Notes: generated by a model not told the origin, from the sequence alone. Positions 1-10,200 are shown, counted from the first letter of the stretch. The stretch: DNA of 64,000 nucleotides from an uncultured Flavobacteriaceae bacterium (GCA_937929935.1 CALFUL010000023.1:62001-126000); one strand, 5' to 3'. A program made the numbers and translations.

Positions 1-5
1 GCCAT
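1..5 (-). CDS. rpsN: start of 30S ribosomal protein S14 (partial)
   Basis: Only the first five bases (ATGGC on the minus strand) are inside the window. An ATG placed just after the rplE stop fits the usual spc-operon order rplE-rpsN, and S14 normally begins Met-Ala. The identity is inferred from position alone. Confidence 0.35.
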
Positions 6-7
6 TC

Positions 8-559
8 TTATTTCTTTTTAAAAGGTAACCCTAACTCAGTTAATAATGATTTTGCTTCTTTATCAGTACCAGCAGAGGTTACAAAAGTTATATCCATTCC
101 GTTGATTCTATTGATTTTATCAATATTAATTTCAGGAAATATGATTTGCTCTGTTACCCCTAAGCTGTAATTTCCTCTACCATCAAAACCTGTTGCTTTG
201 ATACCTTGAAAATCACGAACCCTTGGCAAAGCACTTGTTACAAGTCTGTCTAAAAACTCATACATATTTGCTCCTCTAAGTGTAACTTTAGCACCTATTG
301 GCATACCCTTACGCAGTTTAAATGCAGCAACATCTTTCTTTGACATTGTTGGGATCGCCTTTTGGCCTGTAATCATAGTCATCTCGTCAACTGCATGCTC
401 GATTAATTTCTTATCTGCAACTGCTGCACCAACTCCTCTACTGACTACAATTTTTTGAAGTTTTGGTACTTGCATGATATTGCTATATCCAAATTCTTCT
501 TTTAGGGCACCTACGATGCGCTCTTGATAGTCCTTTTTTAATCTTGAAACGTAAGCCAT
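8..559 (-). CDS. rplE: 50S ribosomal protein L5
   Basis: A 183-aa L5 of normal length that binds 5S rRNA in the central protuberance of the large subunit. The N-terminus ([11 protein letters not shown]) and the central stretch around KIVVSRGVG and [11 protein letters not shown] are family signatures. It begins two bases after the rplX stop, so the genes are probably translationally coupled, and it is followed at once by the presumed rpsN start. This is the usual spc-operon order. Confidence 0.98.
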   Translation of the reverse strand: MAYVSRLKKDYQERIVGALKEEFGYSNIMQVPKLQKIVVSRGVGAAVADKKLIEHAVDEMTMITGQKAIPTMSKKDVAAFKLRKGMPIGAKVTLRGANMYEFLDRLVTSALPRVRDFQGIKATGFDGRGNYSLGVTEQIIFPEINIDKINRINGMDITFVTSAGTDKEAKSLLTELGLPFKKK

Positions 560-561
560 AA

Positions 562-876
562 TTAAATTACTTCATTCGATTTTTTGGAAAACCTTACTTT
601 TTTTCCTTCTCTTACTTCAAATCCCACTCTAGTTGAATCACCTGATTTAGCATCAATCAACGCTAAATTAGAGATATGAATTGGAGCTTCTTTTTTTACT
701 ATACCACCTTGAGGATTTTTAGCGCTTGGCTTTTCATGCTTAGAAACCATATTAGCTCCTTCTACAATAGCCCGGTTTTTTATCTTATCAACACTTAAAA
801 TTTTACCTTCTGTGTTTTTGTGATCCCCGGCAATAATCCTTACGGTATCTCCTGTTTTAATTTTCAATTTACTCAT
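562..876 (-). CDS. rplX: 50S ribosomal protein L24
   Basis: A 104-aa L24, an early assembly protein of the 50S subunit. The N-terminal KOW motif ([21 protein letters not shown]) is clear and the [13 protein letters not shown] segment is typical. It sits between rplN and rplE with 12 bp and 2 bp gaps and is read from the same transcript. Confidence 0.98.
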   Translation of the reverse strand: MSKLKIKTGDTVRIIAGDHKNTEGKILSVDKIKNRAIVEGANMVSKHEKPSAKNPQGGIVKKEAPIHISNLALIDAKSGDSTRVGFEVREGKKVRFSKKSNEVI

Positions 877-888
877 CTCTATATAAAA

Positions 889-1257
889 TTATAGCACCTC
901 AGGAGCCAATGAAACTATTTTCATGAATTGCTTATCTCTCAGCTCTCTAGCAACAGGACCGAATACACGGGTTCCTCTCATTTCACCAGTCGGATTCAAT
1001 AATACGCAAGCATTATCATCAAAACGGATATAAGACCCATCAGGTCTTCTCACCTCTTTTTTGGTTCTAACTACAACCGCAGTTGAAACAGCTCCTTTTT
1101 TGATTCCTCCGTTTGGTGTCGCCTCTTTTACTGAAACAACAATTTTATCACCAATGGAAGCATATCTTCTTTTAGTACCACCTAATACTCGAATGGTCAA
1201 AACTTCTTTTGCCCCCGTATTATCAGCTACCTTTAATCTTGATTCTTGTTGTAACAT
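889..1257 (-). CDS. rplN: 50S ribosomal protein L14
   Basis: A 122-aa L14 at the subunit interface. [18 protein letters not shown] at the start and [19 protein letters not shown] near the end are highly conserved. It starts the spc part of the cluster, but only 2 bp separate it from the upstream rpsQ and no terminator or promoter is visible, so the S10 and spc blocks appear to be one transcription unit here. Confidence 0.98.
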   Translation of the reverse strand: MLQQESRLKVADNTGAKEVLTIRVLGGTKRRYASIGDKIVVSVKEATPNGGIKKGAVSTAVVVRTKKEVRRPDGSYIRFDDNACVLLNPTGEMRGTRVFGPVARELRDKQFMKIVSLAPEVL

Positions 1258-1259
1258 AA

Positions 1260-1520
1260 TTATTTAGCTCTTTCTAAGATTTCTACTAATCTCCAACATT
1301 TTCTTTTGCTCAAAGGCCTGGTCTCCATAATCTTGACCGTATCACCTTCTTTGCAATCGTTCTTTTCGTCATGGGCAACGTACTTCTTCGTCTTTAATAC
1401 GAATTTACCGTACATAGGGTGCTTAACACGTTTTACTTCAGCAACAACTATAGATTTCTCCATTTTGTTACTAGTAACAACCCCGATTCTTTCTTTTCTT
1501 AAATTTCGTTTTTCTTCCAT
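1260..1520 (-). CDS. rpsQ: 30S ribosomal protein S17
   Basis: S17 binds 16S rRNA early in small-subunit assembly. I place the start at 1520 ([13 protein letters not shown]), giving 86 aa, because the conserved family N-terminus begins there; the frame is open three codons further to an ATG at 1529 that would add Met-Cys-Phe. The core [19 protein letters not shown] and the C-terminal [16 protein letters not shown] are typical. Confidence 0.96.
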   Translation of the reverse strand: MEEKRNLRKERIGVVTSNKMEKSIVVAEVKRVKHPMYGKFVLKTKKYVAHDEKNDCKEGDTVKIMETRPLSKRKCWRLVEILERAK

Positions 1521-1533
1521 AAAGCACAACCAA

Positions 1534-1725
1534 TTATTGGTTTTCCCTAATAGTTAATTCTGTTGCTATTCTTGCAACCGTTCTTCTAACCTTTCTGATT
1601 TGCATTGGGTTTTCTAAAGGCGTAACAAAATGTGCCATTTTCAAATCAGCATGTTGTTTCTTGAACTCTCCTAATTTAGAAGTAAGCTCTTCAACAGACA
1701 TTTCTTTGACTTCTTGTTTTTTCAT
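1534..1725 (-). CDS. rpmC: 50S ribosomal protein L29
   Basis: A 63-aa L29, a small helical-hairpin protein near the peptide exit tunnel. The conserved pattern [22 protein letters not shown]...[15 protein letters not shown] is present. It lies between rplP and rpsQ as in nearly all bacteria, with gaps of 11 and 13 bp. Confidence 0.97.
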   Translation of the reverse strand: MKKQEVKEMSVEELTSKLGEFKKQHADLKMAHFVTPLENPMQIRKVRRTVARIATELTIRENQ

Positions 1726-1736
1726 AATAACCTTAA

Positions 1737-2162
1737 TTAATCTTGAACGGTATAATCTCTAGCAACAATAAATTTTGTTTTTACTGGTAACTTCTGAGCT
1801 GCTAAACGTAATGCTTCTTTTGCAACTTCAATTGGCACCCCAGCAACTTCGAACATAATTCTTCCAGGCAGTACACGAGCAACAAAGTACTCAGGTGCAC
1901 CCTTACCCTTACCCATACGTACCTCTAAAGGTTTTTTGGTAATAGGCTTGTCTGGAAATATTTTTATCCAAAGCTGACCTTCTCTTTTCATAAATCTTGT
2001 CGCTGCAATACGCGCAGCTTCAATTTGTCTCGCAGTTATGAATTTAGAATCCAAAGATTTCAATCCGAACATGCCGTTTGAAAGCAGATGACCACGACCG
2101 GATATACCTTTCATTCGGCCCTTCTGCATCTTACGAAACTTCTGTCTTTTCGGTTGTAACAT
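1737..2162 (-). CDS. rplP: 50S ribosomal protein L16
   Basis: A 141-aa L16, needed for the A-site tRNA region of the 50S subunit. The N-terminus [19 protein letters not shown] and the motif [18 protein letters not shown] are diagnostic. It is part of the contiguous minus-strand S10-type operon, 20 bp after rpsC. Confidence 0.98.
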   Translation of the reverse strand: MLQPKRQKFRKMQKGRMKGISGRGHLLSNGMFGLKSLDSKFITARQIEAARIAATRFMKREGQLWIKIFPDKPITKKPLEVRMGKGKGAPEYFVARVLPGRIMFEVAGVPIEVAKEALRLAAQKLPVKTKFIVARDYTVQD

Positions 2163-2182
2163 TTTACTACTTCTTTATATAA

Positions 2183-2899
2183 TTACTTTCTACGACGTTG
2201 TTTTCCACCACGGTCTTTCTTACCGCCTTTATCACCACCTTTAGTCATACCTACTAACGGAGACAACTCTCTTTTTCCGTATACCTCACCCTTCATGATC
2301 CAAACTTTGATACCCAATTTACCATAGGTAGTTTGCGCTTCATGTAAGGCATAATCAATATCAGCTCTAAAAGTTGATAGCGGAATACGACCATCTTTAT
2401 ACGATTCAGACCTTGCCATTTCAGCACCATTTAAACGTCCTGAAATTTGAATTTTAATACCCTCAGCGTTCATTCTCATTGCAGCAGCAATAGCCATTTT
2501 AATAGCTCTTCTAAATGAAATTCTGCTTTCAATTTGACGTGCAACACTAGCTGCTACCAAATTAGCATCTACTTCAGGTCTTTTAATTTCGTAAATATTT
2601 ATCTGAACTTCTTTACCTGTAATCTTTTTAAGCTCTTCTTTTAGCTTGTCAACTTCTTGACCACCCTTACCAATGATAATTCCGGGTCTAGCTGTTGTAA
2701 CTGTTACAGTTATTAATTTTAAAGTACGTTCAATAATAACTCTTGATACACTTGCCTTTGATAAACGAGCGTGTATGTACTTCCGAATTTTACTATCTTC
2801 TGCTAGCTTGTCGCCATAATCATTTCCACCATACCAGTTAGATTCCCAACCTCTGATAATTCCAAGACGATTTCCTATCGGATTTGTTTTCTGTCCCAT
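2183..2899 (-). CDS. rpsC: 30S ribosomal protein S3
   Basis: A 238-aa S3, part of the mRNA entry site and helicase of the 30S subunit. [20 protein letters not shown] at the N-terminus, the KH-domain GxxG loop ([15 protein letters not shown]) and the C-terminal [15 protein letters not shown] motif are visible. The last ~20 residues are a Lys/Arg/Gly-rich tail. One base separates it from rplV. Confidence 0.98.
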   Translation of the reverse strand: MGQKTNPIGNRLGIIRGWESNWYGGNDYGDKLAEDSKIRKYIHARLSKASVSRVIIERTLKLITVTVTTARPGIIIGKGGQEVDKLKEELKKITGKEVQINIYEIKRPEVDANLVAASVARQIESRISFRRAIKMAIAAAMRMNAEGIKIQISGRLNGAEMARSESYKDGRIPLSTFRADIDYALHEAQTTYGKLGIKVWIMKGEVYGKRELSPLVGMTKGGDKGGKKDRGGKQRRRK

Positions 2900-2900
2900 A

Positions 2901-3308
2901 CTAGCTCTCTATATTATTTTTTGAAGCCACAACCATTGTAACATGATTTGAACGCTTTCTAATTCTATGTGCTCTACCTTGTGGAGCCGTTCTTAGTCTT
3001 TTCAACATTGAACCACTATCAACTTTAATTTCTTTAATAAAAAGATCTGCATCTTCAATACTTGCATCTTCATTCTTGGCTTGCCAATTAGCTATAGCTG
3101 ACAATAACAACTTCTCTAATTTACGTGAAGCCTCTTTTGGATTGAATCTCAATATTGCCAAAGCACTTTCAGCCTGCTTACCTCTTACCAAATCTGCAAC
3201 TAAACGCATTTTTCTTGGTGACGTTGGGCATTTATTCAATTTAGCGAAAGCTAAATCCTTTTTTTCTGCCTTGATTCTTTCGGCCATTTGTTTTTTTCTA
3301 ACTCCCAT
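2901..3308 (-). CDS. rplV: 50S ribosomal protein L22
   Basis: A 135-aa L22 lining the exit tunnel. The core [18 protein letters not shown] and the C-terminal hook region [21 protein letters not shown] are conserved. It has an N-terminal extension of roughly 20 residues ([17 protein letters not shown]) relative to the E. coli protein. It lies 3 bp after rpsS. Confidence 0.97.
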   Translation of the reverse strand: MGVRKKQMAERIKAEKKDLAFAKLNKCPTSPRKMRLVADLVRGKQAESALAILRFNPKEASRKLEKLLLSAIANWQAKNEDASIEDADLFIKEIKVDSGSMLKRLRTAPQGRAHRIRKRSNHVTMVVASKNNIES

Positions 3309-3311
3309 AGC

Positions 3312-3590
3312 TTACTTTTTACCCTTATTCTTTGCTCCTGCATGACCTCTAAAAGACCGCGTAGGGCTAAATTCTCCTAGTTTGTGACCAACCATATTCT
3401 CTGTAACAAATACTGGTACAAATTGACGACCATTATGAACCGCAATTGTTAAACCAACAAAATCAGGAGTAATCATTGATGCTCTCGACCATGTCTTTAT
3501 TACTGATTTCTTACCAGATGCTGCCATTAGTTGGATTTTCTTATCCAAGCTATAGTGAACGTAAGGTCCTTTTTTTAGTGAACGTGCCAT
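3312..3590 (-). CDS. rpsS: 30S ribosomal protein S19
   Basis: A 92-aa S19 of standard length, in the head of the 30S subunit in complex with S13. [11 protein letters not shown], the [21 protein letters not shown] stretch and [16 protein letters not shown] are all classical. It is followed 3 bp later by rplV. Confidence 0.98.
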   Translation of the reverse strand: MARSLKKGPYVHYSLDKKIQLMAASGKKSVIKTWSRASMITPDFVGLTIAVHNGRQFVPVFVTENMVGHKLGEFSPTRSFRGHAGAKNKGKK

Positions 3591-3601
3591 TTTTTATTCT
3601 T

Positions 3602-4426
3602 TTATTTCTTTCTACGTTCTATGATATACTTATTCGTATTCTTAGTTTTTTGACGGGTTCTAAATCCTTTTGCAGGAATACCGTTTCTTGATCTTGGATG
3701 ACCACCTGAAGCTCTACCTTCACCACCTCCCATTGGGTGATCAACAGGGTTCATAGCTACTGGCCTTGTTCTTGGTCTTCTTCCTAACCATCTACTACGC
3801 CCAGCCTTACCTGAAACTAATAACTGATGATCAGAGTTTGATATAGCACCTATTGTGGCTAAGCAACCAGAAAGAATCAATCTTGTTTCTCCTGACGGCA
3901 TCTTCACAGTAGAAAACTTACCATCTTTTGCCATTAACTGCGCAAAAGTACCAGCACTTCTTGCCATTACTGCACCTTGTCCAGGTCGTAACTCAATACA
4001 AGAAATTATTGATCCTAAAGGAATTTCGCTTAATGGTAATGCATTTCCAATTTCTGGGGCTGCAGTTTTACCTGAAGAAAGTTTTTGACCAACTTTCAAT
4101 CCATTTTGAGCGATTATATATCTTTTTTCGCCATCAGTATATTCTAATAAAGCGATAAAAGCCGTTCTATTTGGATCATACTGAATTGATTTTACCGAGG
4201 CATCAACATCTTGCTTGTTTCTCTTAAAATCAATAATACGATATCTTCTTTTGTGTCCGCCACCTCTATGACGCATAGTCATTTTACCATGACTATTTCT
4301 ACCACCAGATTTCTTAATCGGAGCAAGTAAGCTCTTCTCAGGCTTATCAGTAGTAATAGCATCAAAGCCATTAACAACTCTGAATCGCTGTCCTGGTGTA
4401 ACCGGTTTTAATTTTCTAACTGACAT
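3602..4426 (-). CDS. rplB: 50S ribosomal protein L2
   Basis: A 274-aa L2, required for subunit association and peptidyl-transfer centre assembly. The C-terminal signature [20 protein letters not shown], including the conserved His near the active centre, is intact, as is [22 protein letters not shown] near the N-terminus. It is preceded by rplW (9 bp gap) and followed by rpsS (11 bp gap). Confidence 0.98.
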   Translation of the reverse strand: MSVRKLKPVTPGQRFRVVNGFDAITTDKPEKSLLAPIKKSGGRNSHGKMTMRHRGGGHKRRYRIIDFKRNKQDVDASVKSIQYDPNRTAFIALLEYTDGEKRYIIAQNGLKVGQKLSSGKTAAPEIGNALPLSEIPLGSIISCIELRPGQGAVMARSAGTFAQLMAKDGKFSTVKMPSGETRLILSGCLATIGAISNSDHQLLVSGKAGRSRWLGRRPRTRPVAMNPVDHPMGGGEGRASGGHPRSRNGIPAKGFRTRQKTKNTNKYIIERRKK

Positions 4427-4435
4427 CTCTAGTCT

Positions 4436-4726
4436 TTATAGATTGCTGTAAAAATCAATGATATCTCCTTCGGCAATGTCAACAATTGCTTTTTTAATAG
4501 CATTTGTCTTACCTCTTTGAATACCTGTTTTTGTGTATCTCATTTTTCTAGACGGACCATAATTCATGGTACGCACTTTCTTAACAGAAACTCCATAAGT
4601 TGACTCAACTGCATCCTTAATTTGAATTTTGTTGGCATTAGGGTTTACAATGAAACCATAACGGTTGTTCAACTCGCTATCAGCGGTCATCTTTTCCGTA
4701 ATTATTGGTTTTATTAACACACTCAT
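4436..4726 (-). CDS. rplW: 50S ribosomal protein L23
   Basis: A 96-aa L23, the exit-tunnel docking site for trigger factor and SRP. The start MSVLIKPIITEKMTADSE and the motif NKIQIKDAVESTYGVSVKKVRTMN are typical. It lies 7 bp downstream of rplD in the usual L3-L4-L23-L2 order. Confidence 0.97.
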   Translation of the reverse strand: MSVLIKPIITEKMTADSELNNRYGFIVNPNANKIQIKDAVESTYGVSVKKVRTMNYGPSRKMRYTKTGIQRGKTNAIKKAIVDIAEGDIIDFYSNL

Positions 4727-4733
4727 GTTTTCT

Positions 4734-5363
4734 CTATTTTTTTAAGTTGGCTTCAATTCCTTCTAAGGCTCCCTCCAACAGTACTATATTATTTGCGTTT
4801 ATAATCTTGTAAGTGCTTAACTCTGAGTTAGTTATAACCTGAGTGCGCTTCAAATTACGCGAAGACAAATATACACCATTATTTGAATCGCCCAACACAA
4901 ACAAAGACTTTTTGTTTTCAAGCCCTAATGACTTTAAAATTTGAACAAAATCTTTAGTTTTTGGAGCGTCAAAATCAAAGTCTTCTACTACTAAAATTGC
5001 TTTCTCCTTTGACTTAATACTCAAGGCAGATTTTCTAGCTAATCGCTTAACATTTTTATTTAGCTTTTGCGTATAATCTTTAGGTCTTGGACCAAAAATT
5101 CTACCACCACCTCTAAAAATAGGCGACTTAATACTACCAGCACGTGCGGTACCTGTACCTTTCTGTTTTTTAATCTTTCTTGTACTACCCGCAATCTCTC
5201 CTCTTTCCTTTGCCTTATGCGTACCTTGCCTTTGATGTGCTAAATATTGCTTAACATCTAAGTAAACCGCTTGGTTATTTGGCTCTATTGCAAAAACATC
5301 ATCAGAAAGGTCTGCCTTTCTGCCTGTTTCTTTTCCTTTAATATCTAAAACTGCTACCTTCAT
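4734..5363 (-). CDS. rplD: 50S ribosomal protein L4
   Basis: A 209-aa L4 with the exit-tunnel loop (KKQKGTGTARAGSIKSPIFRGGGRIFGPRPKDY). In E. coli L4 represses its own operon by attenuation at the S10 leader. Here the obvious attenuator-like structure lies between rpsJ and rplC, so the same kind of control could apply, but that is inference. Its ATG overlaps the rplC stop by one base (TAATG), indicating coupled translation. Confidence 0.97.
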   Translation of the reverse strand: MKVAVLDIKGKETGRKADLSDDVFAIEPNNQAVYLDVKQYLAHQRQGTHKAKERGEIAGSTRKIKKQKGTGTARAGSIKSPIFRGGGRIFGPRPKDYTQKLNKNVKRLARKSALSIKSKEKAILVVEDFDFDAPKTKDFVQILKSLGLENKKSLFVLGDSNNGVYLSSRNLKRTQVITNSELSTYKIINANNIVLLEGALEGIEANLKK

Positions 5364-5980
5364 TATTTCTCAATGGTTACGTAAGCATTCTTGTGACCAG
5401 GTACACATCCTTTTACTACTAAAAGGTTTTTCTCTGATACTACTTTTAAAACTTTAAGATTCTGAACCGTGACTCTCTCACCACCCATTCTACCAGCCAT
5501 TCTCATTCCTTTAAATACTCTTGCAGGATAAGAAGCTGCACCAATAGAACCAGGCGCTCTTAATCTATTATGCTGACCATGCGTGGCTTGACCAACACCG
5601 GCAAAACCGTGTCTTTTAACCACACCTTGAAAGCCTTTACCTTTTGACGTACCAGCTACATCAACAAACTCTCCTTCCACAAAAAGATCAACACCAATGA
5701 TGTCACCCAATTTATGTTCTCCTTCAAAATCTTGAAATTCAATGACTCTCTTTTTTGGCAAAGAACCTGCTTTACTAAAATGACCAATTTCGGCCTTGTT
5801 CGCACGTTTCTCTGCCTTGTCATCGAAACCAAGTTGAAGGGCACTATACCCGTCTACCTCTTCGGTTCTGACTTGGGTAACTACACACGGACCTGCTTGA
5901 ATGACAGTACACGGAATGTTTTTTCCGTTCTCATCAAAAATGCTTGTCATGCCTACTTTCTTTCCTATTAACCCAGACAT
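5363..5980 (-). CDS. rplC: 50S ribosomal protein L3
   Basis: A 205-aa L3 initiating 50S assembly. [19 protein letters not shown] at the start and the loop around [23 protein letters not shown] that approaches the peptidyl-transferase centre are conserved. It is the first gene after a 255-bp untranslated gap. I find no TAnnTTTG-type promoter in that gap, so it is probably reached by read-through from rpsJ. Confidence 0.97.
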   Translation of the reverse strand: MSGLIGKKVGMTSIFDENGKNIPCTVIQAGPCVVTQVRTEEVDGYSALQLGFDDKAEKRANKAEIGHFSKAGSLPKKRVIEFQDFEGEHKLGDIIGVDLFVEGEFVDVAGTSKGKGFQGVVKRHGFAGVGQATHGQHNRLRAPGSIGAASYPARVFKGMRMAGRMGGERVTVQNLKVLKVVSEKNLLVVKGCVPGHKNAYVTIEK

Positions 5981-6057
5981 TTGATTTTAGATTATAGATA
6001 GCAACCTTCAATTGAAAGCATTTATCTGTTTATATTACTATTTAATTATTCACTTAT

Positions 6058-6095
6058 AAAAAAACAGGGCAAAAATTCAACCCTGTTTGAATTTT
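6058..6095 (-). terminator. terminator/antiterminator-like hairpins between rpsJ and rplC
   Basis: On the minus strand an 8-bp stem AAACAGGG/CCCTGTTT (6088-6081 with 6069-6062, 11-nt loop) runs into a short U tract (A run on the plus strand at 6058-6064), which looks like an intrinsic terminator for rpsJ transcripts. A second pairing, AAAATTC (6095-6089) with GAATTTT (6078-6072), uses the terminator loop and overlaps it topologically. The two are therefore mutually exclusive or could form an H-type pseudoknot. This is the layout expected of an attenuator. Confidence 0.6.
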
Positions 6096-6130
6096 ATCCG
6101 TTTTTCCTTCGCTCGCAGCTTAGGACATGT

Positions 6131-6156
6131 ATATTCTGAACTTATTTCAGAATCTG
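6131..6156. repeat. 8-bp hairpin repeat, CTGAA...TTCAG type
   Basis: ATTCTGAA (6133-6140) and TTCAGAAT (6146-6153) form a perfect 8-bp stem with a 5-nt loop. From memory, CTGAACTT-TTTCAG hairpins recur in flavobacterial intergenic DNA; this is not verified here. It lies in the untranslated gap between rpsJ and rplC. Confidence 0.5.
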
Positions 6157-6168
6157 ATTAACATTTAA

Positions 6169-6196
6169 CAAACACTTCGACTACTCTCAGTGTTTG
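6169..6196 (-). repeat. short hairpin repeat, copy C (GAG-N3-AGTC centre)
   Basis: CAAACACT (6169-6176) and AGTGTTTG (6189-6196) form a perfect 8-bp stem around a 12-nt centre. Read on the minus strand the centre is GAGAGTAGTCGA, matching GAGCGGAGTCGA at 41041-41052 and GAGCGCAGTCTA at 51304-51315. The arms differ between copies but stay complementary. Confidence 0.6.
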
Positions 6197-6235
6197 CTAG
6201 GCTAGCGATTCTCTAAAAAAGAAAATCGTGTTTAT

Positions 6236-6541
6236 CTAAACCTTAATCTCTACTTCTACACCACTTGGAAGCTCTAATTTCATTAAAGCATCAATAGTTT
6301 TTGAAGAAGAACTATAAATATCTAAAAGTCTTTTGTAAGAACTTAATTGAAACTGTTCTCTCGACTTTTTATTTACGTGCGGTGAACGCAAAACTGTAAA
6401 TATCTTCTTGTGTGTTGGTAAAGGAATTGGACCAGTTACTACCGCCCCGGTGGTCTTTACCGTCTTTACGATTTTTTCGGCAGACTTGTCTACCAAATTA
6501 TGGTCGTAAGATTTAAGTTTTATTCTAATTTTTTGACTCAT
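6236..6541 (-). CDS. rpsJ: 30S ribosomal protein S10
   Basis: A 101-aa S10 of standard length, also a potential NusB partner in antitermination. [25 protein letters not shown] and [25 protein letters not shown] are diagnostic. It starts 10 bp after fusA, so here rpsJ belongs to the str transcript and is separated from rplC by a structured 255-bp gap. In E. coli rpsJ heads the S10 operon instead. No tuf gene lies between fusA and rpsJ. Confidence 0.97.
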   Translation of the reverse strand: MSQKIRIKLKSYDHNLVDKSAEKIVKTVKTTGAVVTGPIPLPTHKKIFTVLRSPHVNKKSREQFQLSSYKRLLDIYSSSSKTIDALMKLELPSGVEVEIKV

Positions 6542-6551
6542 TTTCTTAAAA

Positions 6552-8684
6552 TTAAGCGGTTACTCCTTTTGCGGCCTTTATTACTTCTTCTGATATATTC
6601 GAAGGTGTTTCTGCATAGTGCGAAAATTCCATCGTTGATGTTGCTCTACCAGAAGATAAAGTTCTTAATGAAGTAACATACCCAAACATTTCTGAAAGCG
6701 GCACCGTACCCTTAACTACTTTAGCACCTGCTCTATCACTCATATCACTTATAGTACCACGTCTTCTGTTTAAATCTCCAACAATATCACCCATGTTTTC
6801 TTCAGGTGTAATCACCTCAATTTTCATGATTGGTTCCATTATCACAGCACCAGCAGCTTTACCAGCAGCTTTGTAGCCCATTTTTGCAGCTAACTCGAAA
6901 GAAAGCGCATCAGAATCGACAGGGTGGAAAGATCCATCTAACAATACTACTTTCATAGTATCCATTTCAAAACCAGCCAATGGGCCGTTCTGCATAGCAG
7001 ATTTAAAACCTTTCTCTACAGATGGTATAAATTCTTTTGGAATACGGCCCCCTTTAATTTTATCTTCAAACTGAAGTCCAGAACCTTCGAAATCATCATC
7101 AGCAGGGCTCATTTCAAAAGAAATATCACCAAATTTACCACGACCACCAGATTGCTTTTTATAAGTTTCTCTGTGCGCAGCCATTTTAGTAAGCGCTTCT
7201 TTATATTCAACTTGAGGCTGACCTTGATTTACTTCAACTTTGAACTCACGTTTTAATCTGTCAACAATAATATCTAAGTGAAGCTCACCCATACCAGAAA
7301 TAATGGTTTGACCTGAAGCTTCATCAGTTTTTACTTGGAACGTTGGATCCTCTTCAGCCAATTTAGCCAAAGCCATACCCAGTTTATCAACATCTGCCTT
7401 TGTTTTTGGCTCAACTGCAATACCAATTACTGGATCAGGAAAGTCCATACTTTCGAGAATTATAGGATGCTTTTCAGCAGACATAGTGTCTCCAGTCTTA
7501 ATGTCTTTAAAGCCAACTGCTGCTCCAATATCTCCTGCTTCGATAAAATCGATAGCATTTTGCTTATTAGAGTGCATTTGATAAATACGAGAGATACGTT
7601 CTTTCTTACCTGAACGATTGTTCAAAATATAAGACCCCGCATCTAAACGACCCGAGTAGGTTCTAAAAAATGCTAAACGACCAACAAAAGGATCCGTTGC
7701 AATTTTAAATGCTAAAGCCGCGAAAGGCTCATTTACATCAGGTTTTCTACTAATTTCTTCACCAGAATCTGGATCGATACCTATAATAGCATCCTTATCA
7801 ACAGGTGAAGGCAAATATCTACAAACAGCATCCAAAAGAAACTGAACACCTTTATTCTTAAATGATGAACCACAAATCATTGGAATGATTGCCCTATCCA
7901 TAACCGCAGCTCTTAAAGCAGCATGCACCTCTTCTTCTGTAATAGAGTCTTCATCCTCGAAGAACTTCTCCATCAACTCTTCATCATATTCAGCAACAGC
8001 TTCAATCAATCCAGCTCTGTATTCTTTTACTTCAGCCTTCATTTCATCAGGAATATCAACAACGTCAAACGTTGAACCATATCCTTCTTCATGCCAAACT
8101 ATAGCTCTATTCTTTGCTAAATCAACGATCCCTTTGAAATCTCCTTCTTCACCTATTGGCAAAACAATTGGAACTGCCTTAGAACCTAACATCTCTCTGA
8201 CTTGCTTACAAACCATTAAGAAATTAGAACCTTGACGATCCATTTTGTTAACAAAACCAATACGTGGTACTTTATAATTATCAGCTAATCGCCAGTTAGT
8301 TTCTGATTGAGGCTCAACACCGTCAACAGCACTAAAAAGAAAAACTAAACCATCAAGAACACGTAAAGATCTGTTTACTTCAACAGTAAAATCAACGTGA
8401 CCAGGAGTATCAATAATGTTAAAGTGATATCCTTTAGCATCAGCCGTTGGCTCACCATTTTCTGTTGGAAACTTCCATTCACAGGTAGTTGCCGCAGAGG
8501 TTATTGTAATTCCACGCTCTTGCTCTTGCTCCATCCAATCCATAGTAGCAGCTCCATCATGAACCTCTCCTATTTTATGACTTACACCTGTATAGAACAA
8601 TATACGCTCGGTAGTAGTGGTTTTTCCAGCATCAATATGCGCTGCAATACCTATATTTCTTGTATATCTTAAGTCTCTTGCCAT
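6552..8684 (-). CDS. fusA: translation elongation factor G
   Basis: A 710-aa EF-G, the GTPase that drives ribosomal translocation and, with RRF, subunit recycling. G1 ([15 protein letters not shown], from residue ~14), the G2-region [13 protein letters not shown]3 (DTPGHVDF) and G4 (NKMDR) are present, followed by domains II-V. It lies 6 bp after rpsG and 10 bp before rpsJ in the str operon. The length is typical, and nothing suggests a fusA2-type paralogue. Confidence 0.98.
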   Translation of the reverse strand: MARDLRYTRNIGIAAHIDAGKTTTTERILFYTGVSHKIGEVHDGAATMDWMEQEQERGITITSAATTCEWKFPTENGEPTADAKGYHFNIIDTPGHVDFTVEVNRSLRVLDGLVFLFSAVDGVEPQSETNWRLADNYKVPRIGFVNKMDRQGSNFLMVCKQVREMLGSKAVPIVLPIGEEGDFKGIVDLAKNRAIVWHEEGYGSTFDVVDIPDEMKAEVKEYRAGLIEAVAEYDEELMEKFFEDEDSITEEEVHAALRAAVMDRAIIPMICGSSFKNKGVQFLLDAVCRYLPSPVDKDAIIGIDPDSGEEISRKPDVNEPFAALAFKIATDPFVGRLAFFRTYSGRLDAGSYILNNRSGKKERISRIYQMHSNKQNAIDFIEAGDIGAAVGFKDIKTGDTMSAEKHPIILESMDFPDPVIGIAVEPKTKADVDKLGMALAKLAEEDPTFQVKTDEASGQTIISGMGELHLDIIVDRLKREFKVEVNQGQPQVEYKEALTKMAAHRETYKKQSGGRGKFGDISFEMSPADDDFEGSGLQFEDKIKGGRIPKEFIPSVEKGFKSAMQNGPLAGFEMDTMKVVLLDGSFHPVDSDALSFELAAKMGYKAAGKAAGAVIMEPIMKIEVITPEENMGDIVGDLNRRRGTISDMSDRAGAKVVKGTVPLSEMFGYVTSLRTLSSGRATSTMEFSHYAETPSNISEEVIKAAKGVTA

Positions 8685-8690
8685 TTCTGA

Positions 8691-9167
8691 TTAAAATCTA
8701 AAGTGAGAGAATGCTTTATTGGCCTCAGCCATTTTGTGAGTATCAACTCGTTTTTTGACTGCAGCACCTTCTTCTTTTGAAGCGGCTAAAACTTCAGCAG
8801 CCAATTTTTGAGCCATTCCTTTTTCATTTCGCTTTCTAGCAAAAGAAATCAACCATTTCATAGCAGTTGAAATTTTACGGTCTGGTCTAATTTGCATTGG
8901 TATTTGAAAAGTTGCTCCACCCACTCTTCTACTTCTTACTTCAACATGTGGCATTACGTTCGATAACGCATCTTTCCAAAGCTCCAAGGCTGTTTTTTCT
9001 TCGTCAGTTTTCTTTTCTTCTACAATGTCAATTGCATCATAGAAAACACTAAAAGCGACTGATTTTTTTCCATCCCACATCATCATGTTCACAAATCTTG
9101 TGACCAATTGATCGTTAAATCGCGGATCTGGTAATAAAGGTCTCTTTTTTGCCTGTTTTTTTCTCAT
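8691..9167 (-). CDS. rpsG: 30S ribosomal protein S7
   Basis: A 158-aa S7 that nucleates assembly of the 30S head. [27 protein letters not shown] and [19 protein letters not shown] are family signatures. It is second in the str operon, 23 bp after rpsL. Confidence 0.98.
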   Translation of the reverse strand: MRKKQAKKRPLLPDPRFNDQLVTRFVNMMMWDGKKSVAFSVFYDAIDIVEEKKTDEEKTALELWKDALSNVMPHVEVRSRRVGGATFQIPMQIRPDRKISTAMKWLISFARKRNEKGMAQKLAAEVLAASKEEGAAVKKRVDTHKMAEANKAFSHFRF

Positions 9168-9190
9168 TACTTCTTTTTAAAAAAGTTTAA

Positions 9191-9565
9191 TTACTTCTTT
9201 GGGCGTTTTGCACCGTATTTGGATCTTCGCTGAGTTCTACCCGCAACACCTGCTGTGTCAAGAGCTCCTCTAACAATATGATACCTTACACCTGGCAAAT
9301 CTTTTACCCTTCCTCCTCTTGCTAATACTATCGAGTGCTCTTGTAAATTGTGACCCTCTCCTGGAATGTATGCGTTTACCTCCTTACCATTTGTCAACCT
9401 AACCCTAGCTACTTTTCTCATAGCAGAATTTGGTTTCTTTGGCGTTGTTGTATAAACACGTGTGCAAACACCCCGTCTTTGTGGGCACGAATCTAAAGCA
9501 GCCGATTTACTCTTCTTAGTAATGGTGACCCTTCCTTTTCGTACTAATTGTGAAATTGTTGGCAT
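9191..9565 (-). CDS. rpsL: 30S ribosomal protein S12
   Basis: A 124-aa S12 of the decoding centre. [12 protein letters not shown], the [16 protein letters not shown] loop and [11 protein letters not shown] are intact. The positions linked to streptomycin resistance (Lys in KKPNS and in the [14 protein letters not shown] loop) carry the wild-type Lys. It is first in the str operon and has a good promoter upstream. Confidence 0.98.
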   Translation of the reverse strand: MPTISQLVRKGRVTITKKSKSAALDSCPQRRGVCTRVYTTTPKKPNSAMRKVARVRLTNGKEVNAYIPGEGHNLQEHSIVLARGGRVKDLPGVRYHIVRGALDTAGVAGRTQRRSKYGAKRPKK

Positions 9566-9610
9566 ACTATTTTATTATTATCTAAAAATAACCCCTTGTT
9601 TAAGGGCTGG

Positions 9611-9641
9611 CAAATGTAATACTATTTCATTATAATTCAAA
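9611..9641 (-). promoter_or_regulatory. promoter of the str operon (rpsL)
   Basis: On the minus strand TTTG (9641-9638) is followed after 19 nt by TACATTTG (9618-9611), an exact match to the Bacteroidota primary-sigma consensus TTTG-N19-TAnnTTTG. Initiation would fall about 40 nt before the rpsL ATG. A small hairpin (CCCTT-GTTT-AAGGG, 9593-9606) would sit near the 5' end of the transcript. Confidence 0.75.
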
Positions 9642-10141
9642 CGATGAAACAGTAATTTTTTTATTTTTTTATTTGAAATGTAAAAAATACAATCTATTAA
9701 GTATTGCACTCTAATTATCTAAACATTACAATTGTAAAAATTACTTTATTCTATTCCACACTTACCATAACAAATTTTAAATTCCTTTTTTAATGATTGC
9801 CTCTCTTTTGAAGTTTAAATCTTTTATACCATTATTGACAAAAACATTATATTATTTAAAAAAACGAAAATTTACTTACCCTCGATCTTCTTTGCTATTC
9901 TTAATAACTGACAGTTTTACAATTTTCGATGATATATATATAAGGAATAAGGTGAAACTGTAGGAAAAGGTTGCTATTCGTCTTTAAAAAGGTACAGTTT
10001 AACTATACTACTCACATTAAAATAATAGTTCAGCTCAACTTAAAAAACGTGAAAACCCTATCGTTTAATATACTTTCAAGAACATCTCCCTAAACTATAC
10101 TGTTAAAATAAGAGAGAACCTTAAAGTTTTATTAATATTCC
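9642..10141. other. AT-rich divergent intergenic region, rpsL to susC
   Basis: The full gap between the divergent rpsL and susC genes is 635 bp. Apart from the two promoter candidates at its ends I find no convincing ORF, terminator, long inverted repeat or RNA gene in this AT-rich stretch. It may hold regulator sites for the nutrient-uptake locus, but none stands out. Confidence 0.5.
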
Positions 10142-10173
10142 TTTGGATAATTAACATGAAATTATGATTTTTG
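10142..10173 (+). promoter_or_regulatory. candidate promoter of the SusC/SusD locus
   Basis: TTTG (10142-10145), a 20-nt spacer and GATTTTTG (10166-10173) resemble TTTG-N19-TAnnTTTG with one mismatch at the first base of the -7 element. The start codon follows 27 bp later. Confidence 0.5.
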
Positions 10174-10200
10174 CGATTAGCTAATTCAAATAATTAAAAA

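Noticed and set aside
1061-1267. ORFs on the strand opposite ribosomal and other conserved genes
   Set aside because: They are shadows of strongly conserved genes, lack family features and have no promoter or operon context.
6542-6551. Missing tuf gene between fusA and rpsJ as a deletion
   Set aside because: In many Bacteroidota tuf lies elsewhere, so its absence here is not an anomaly.
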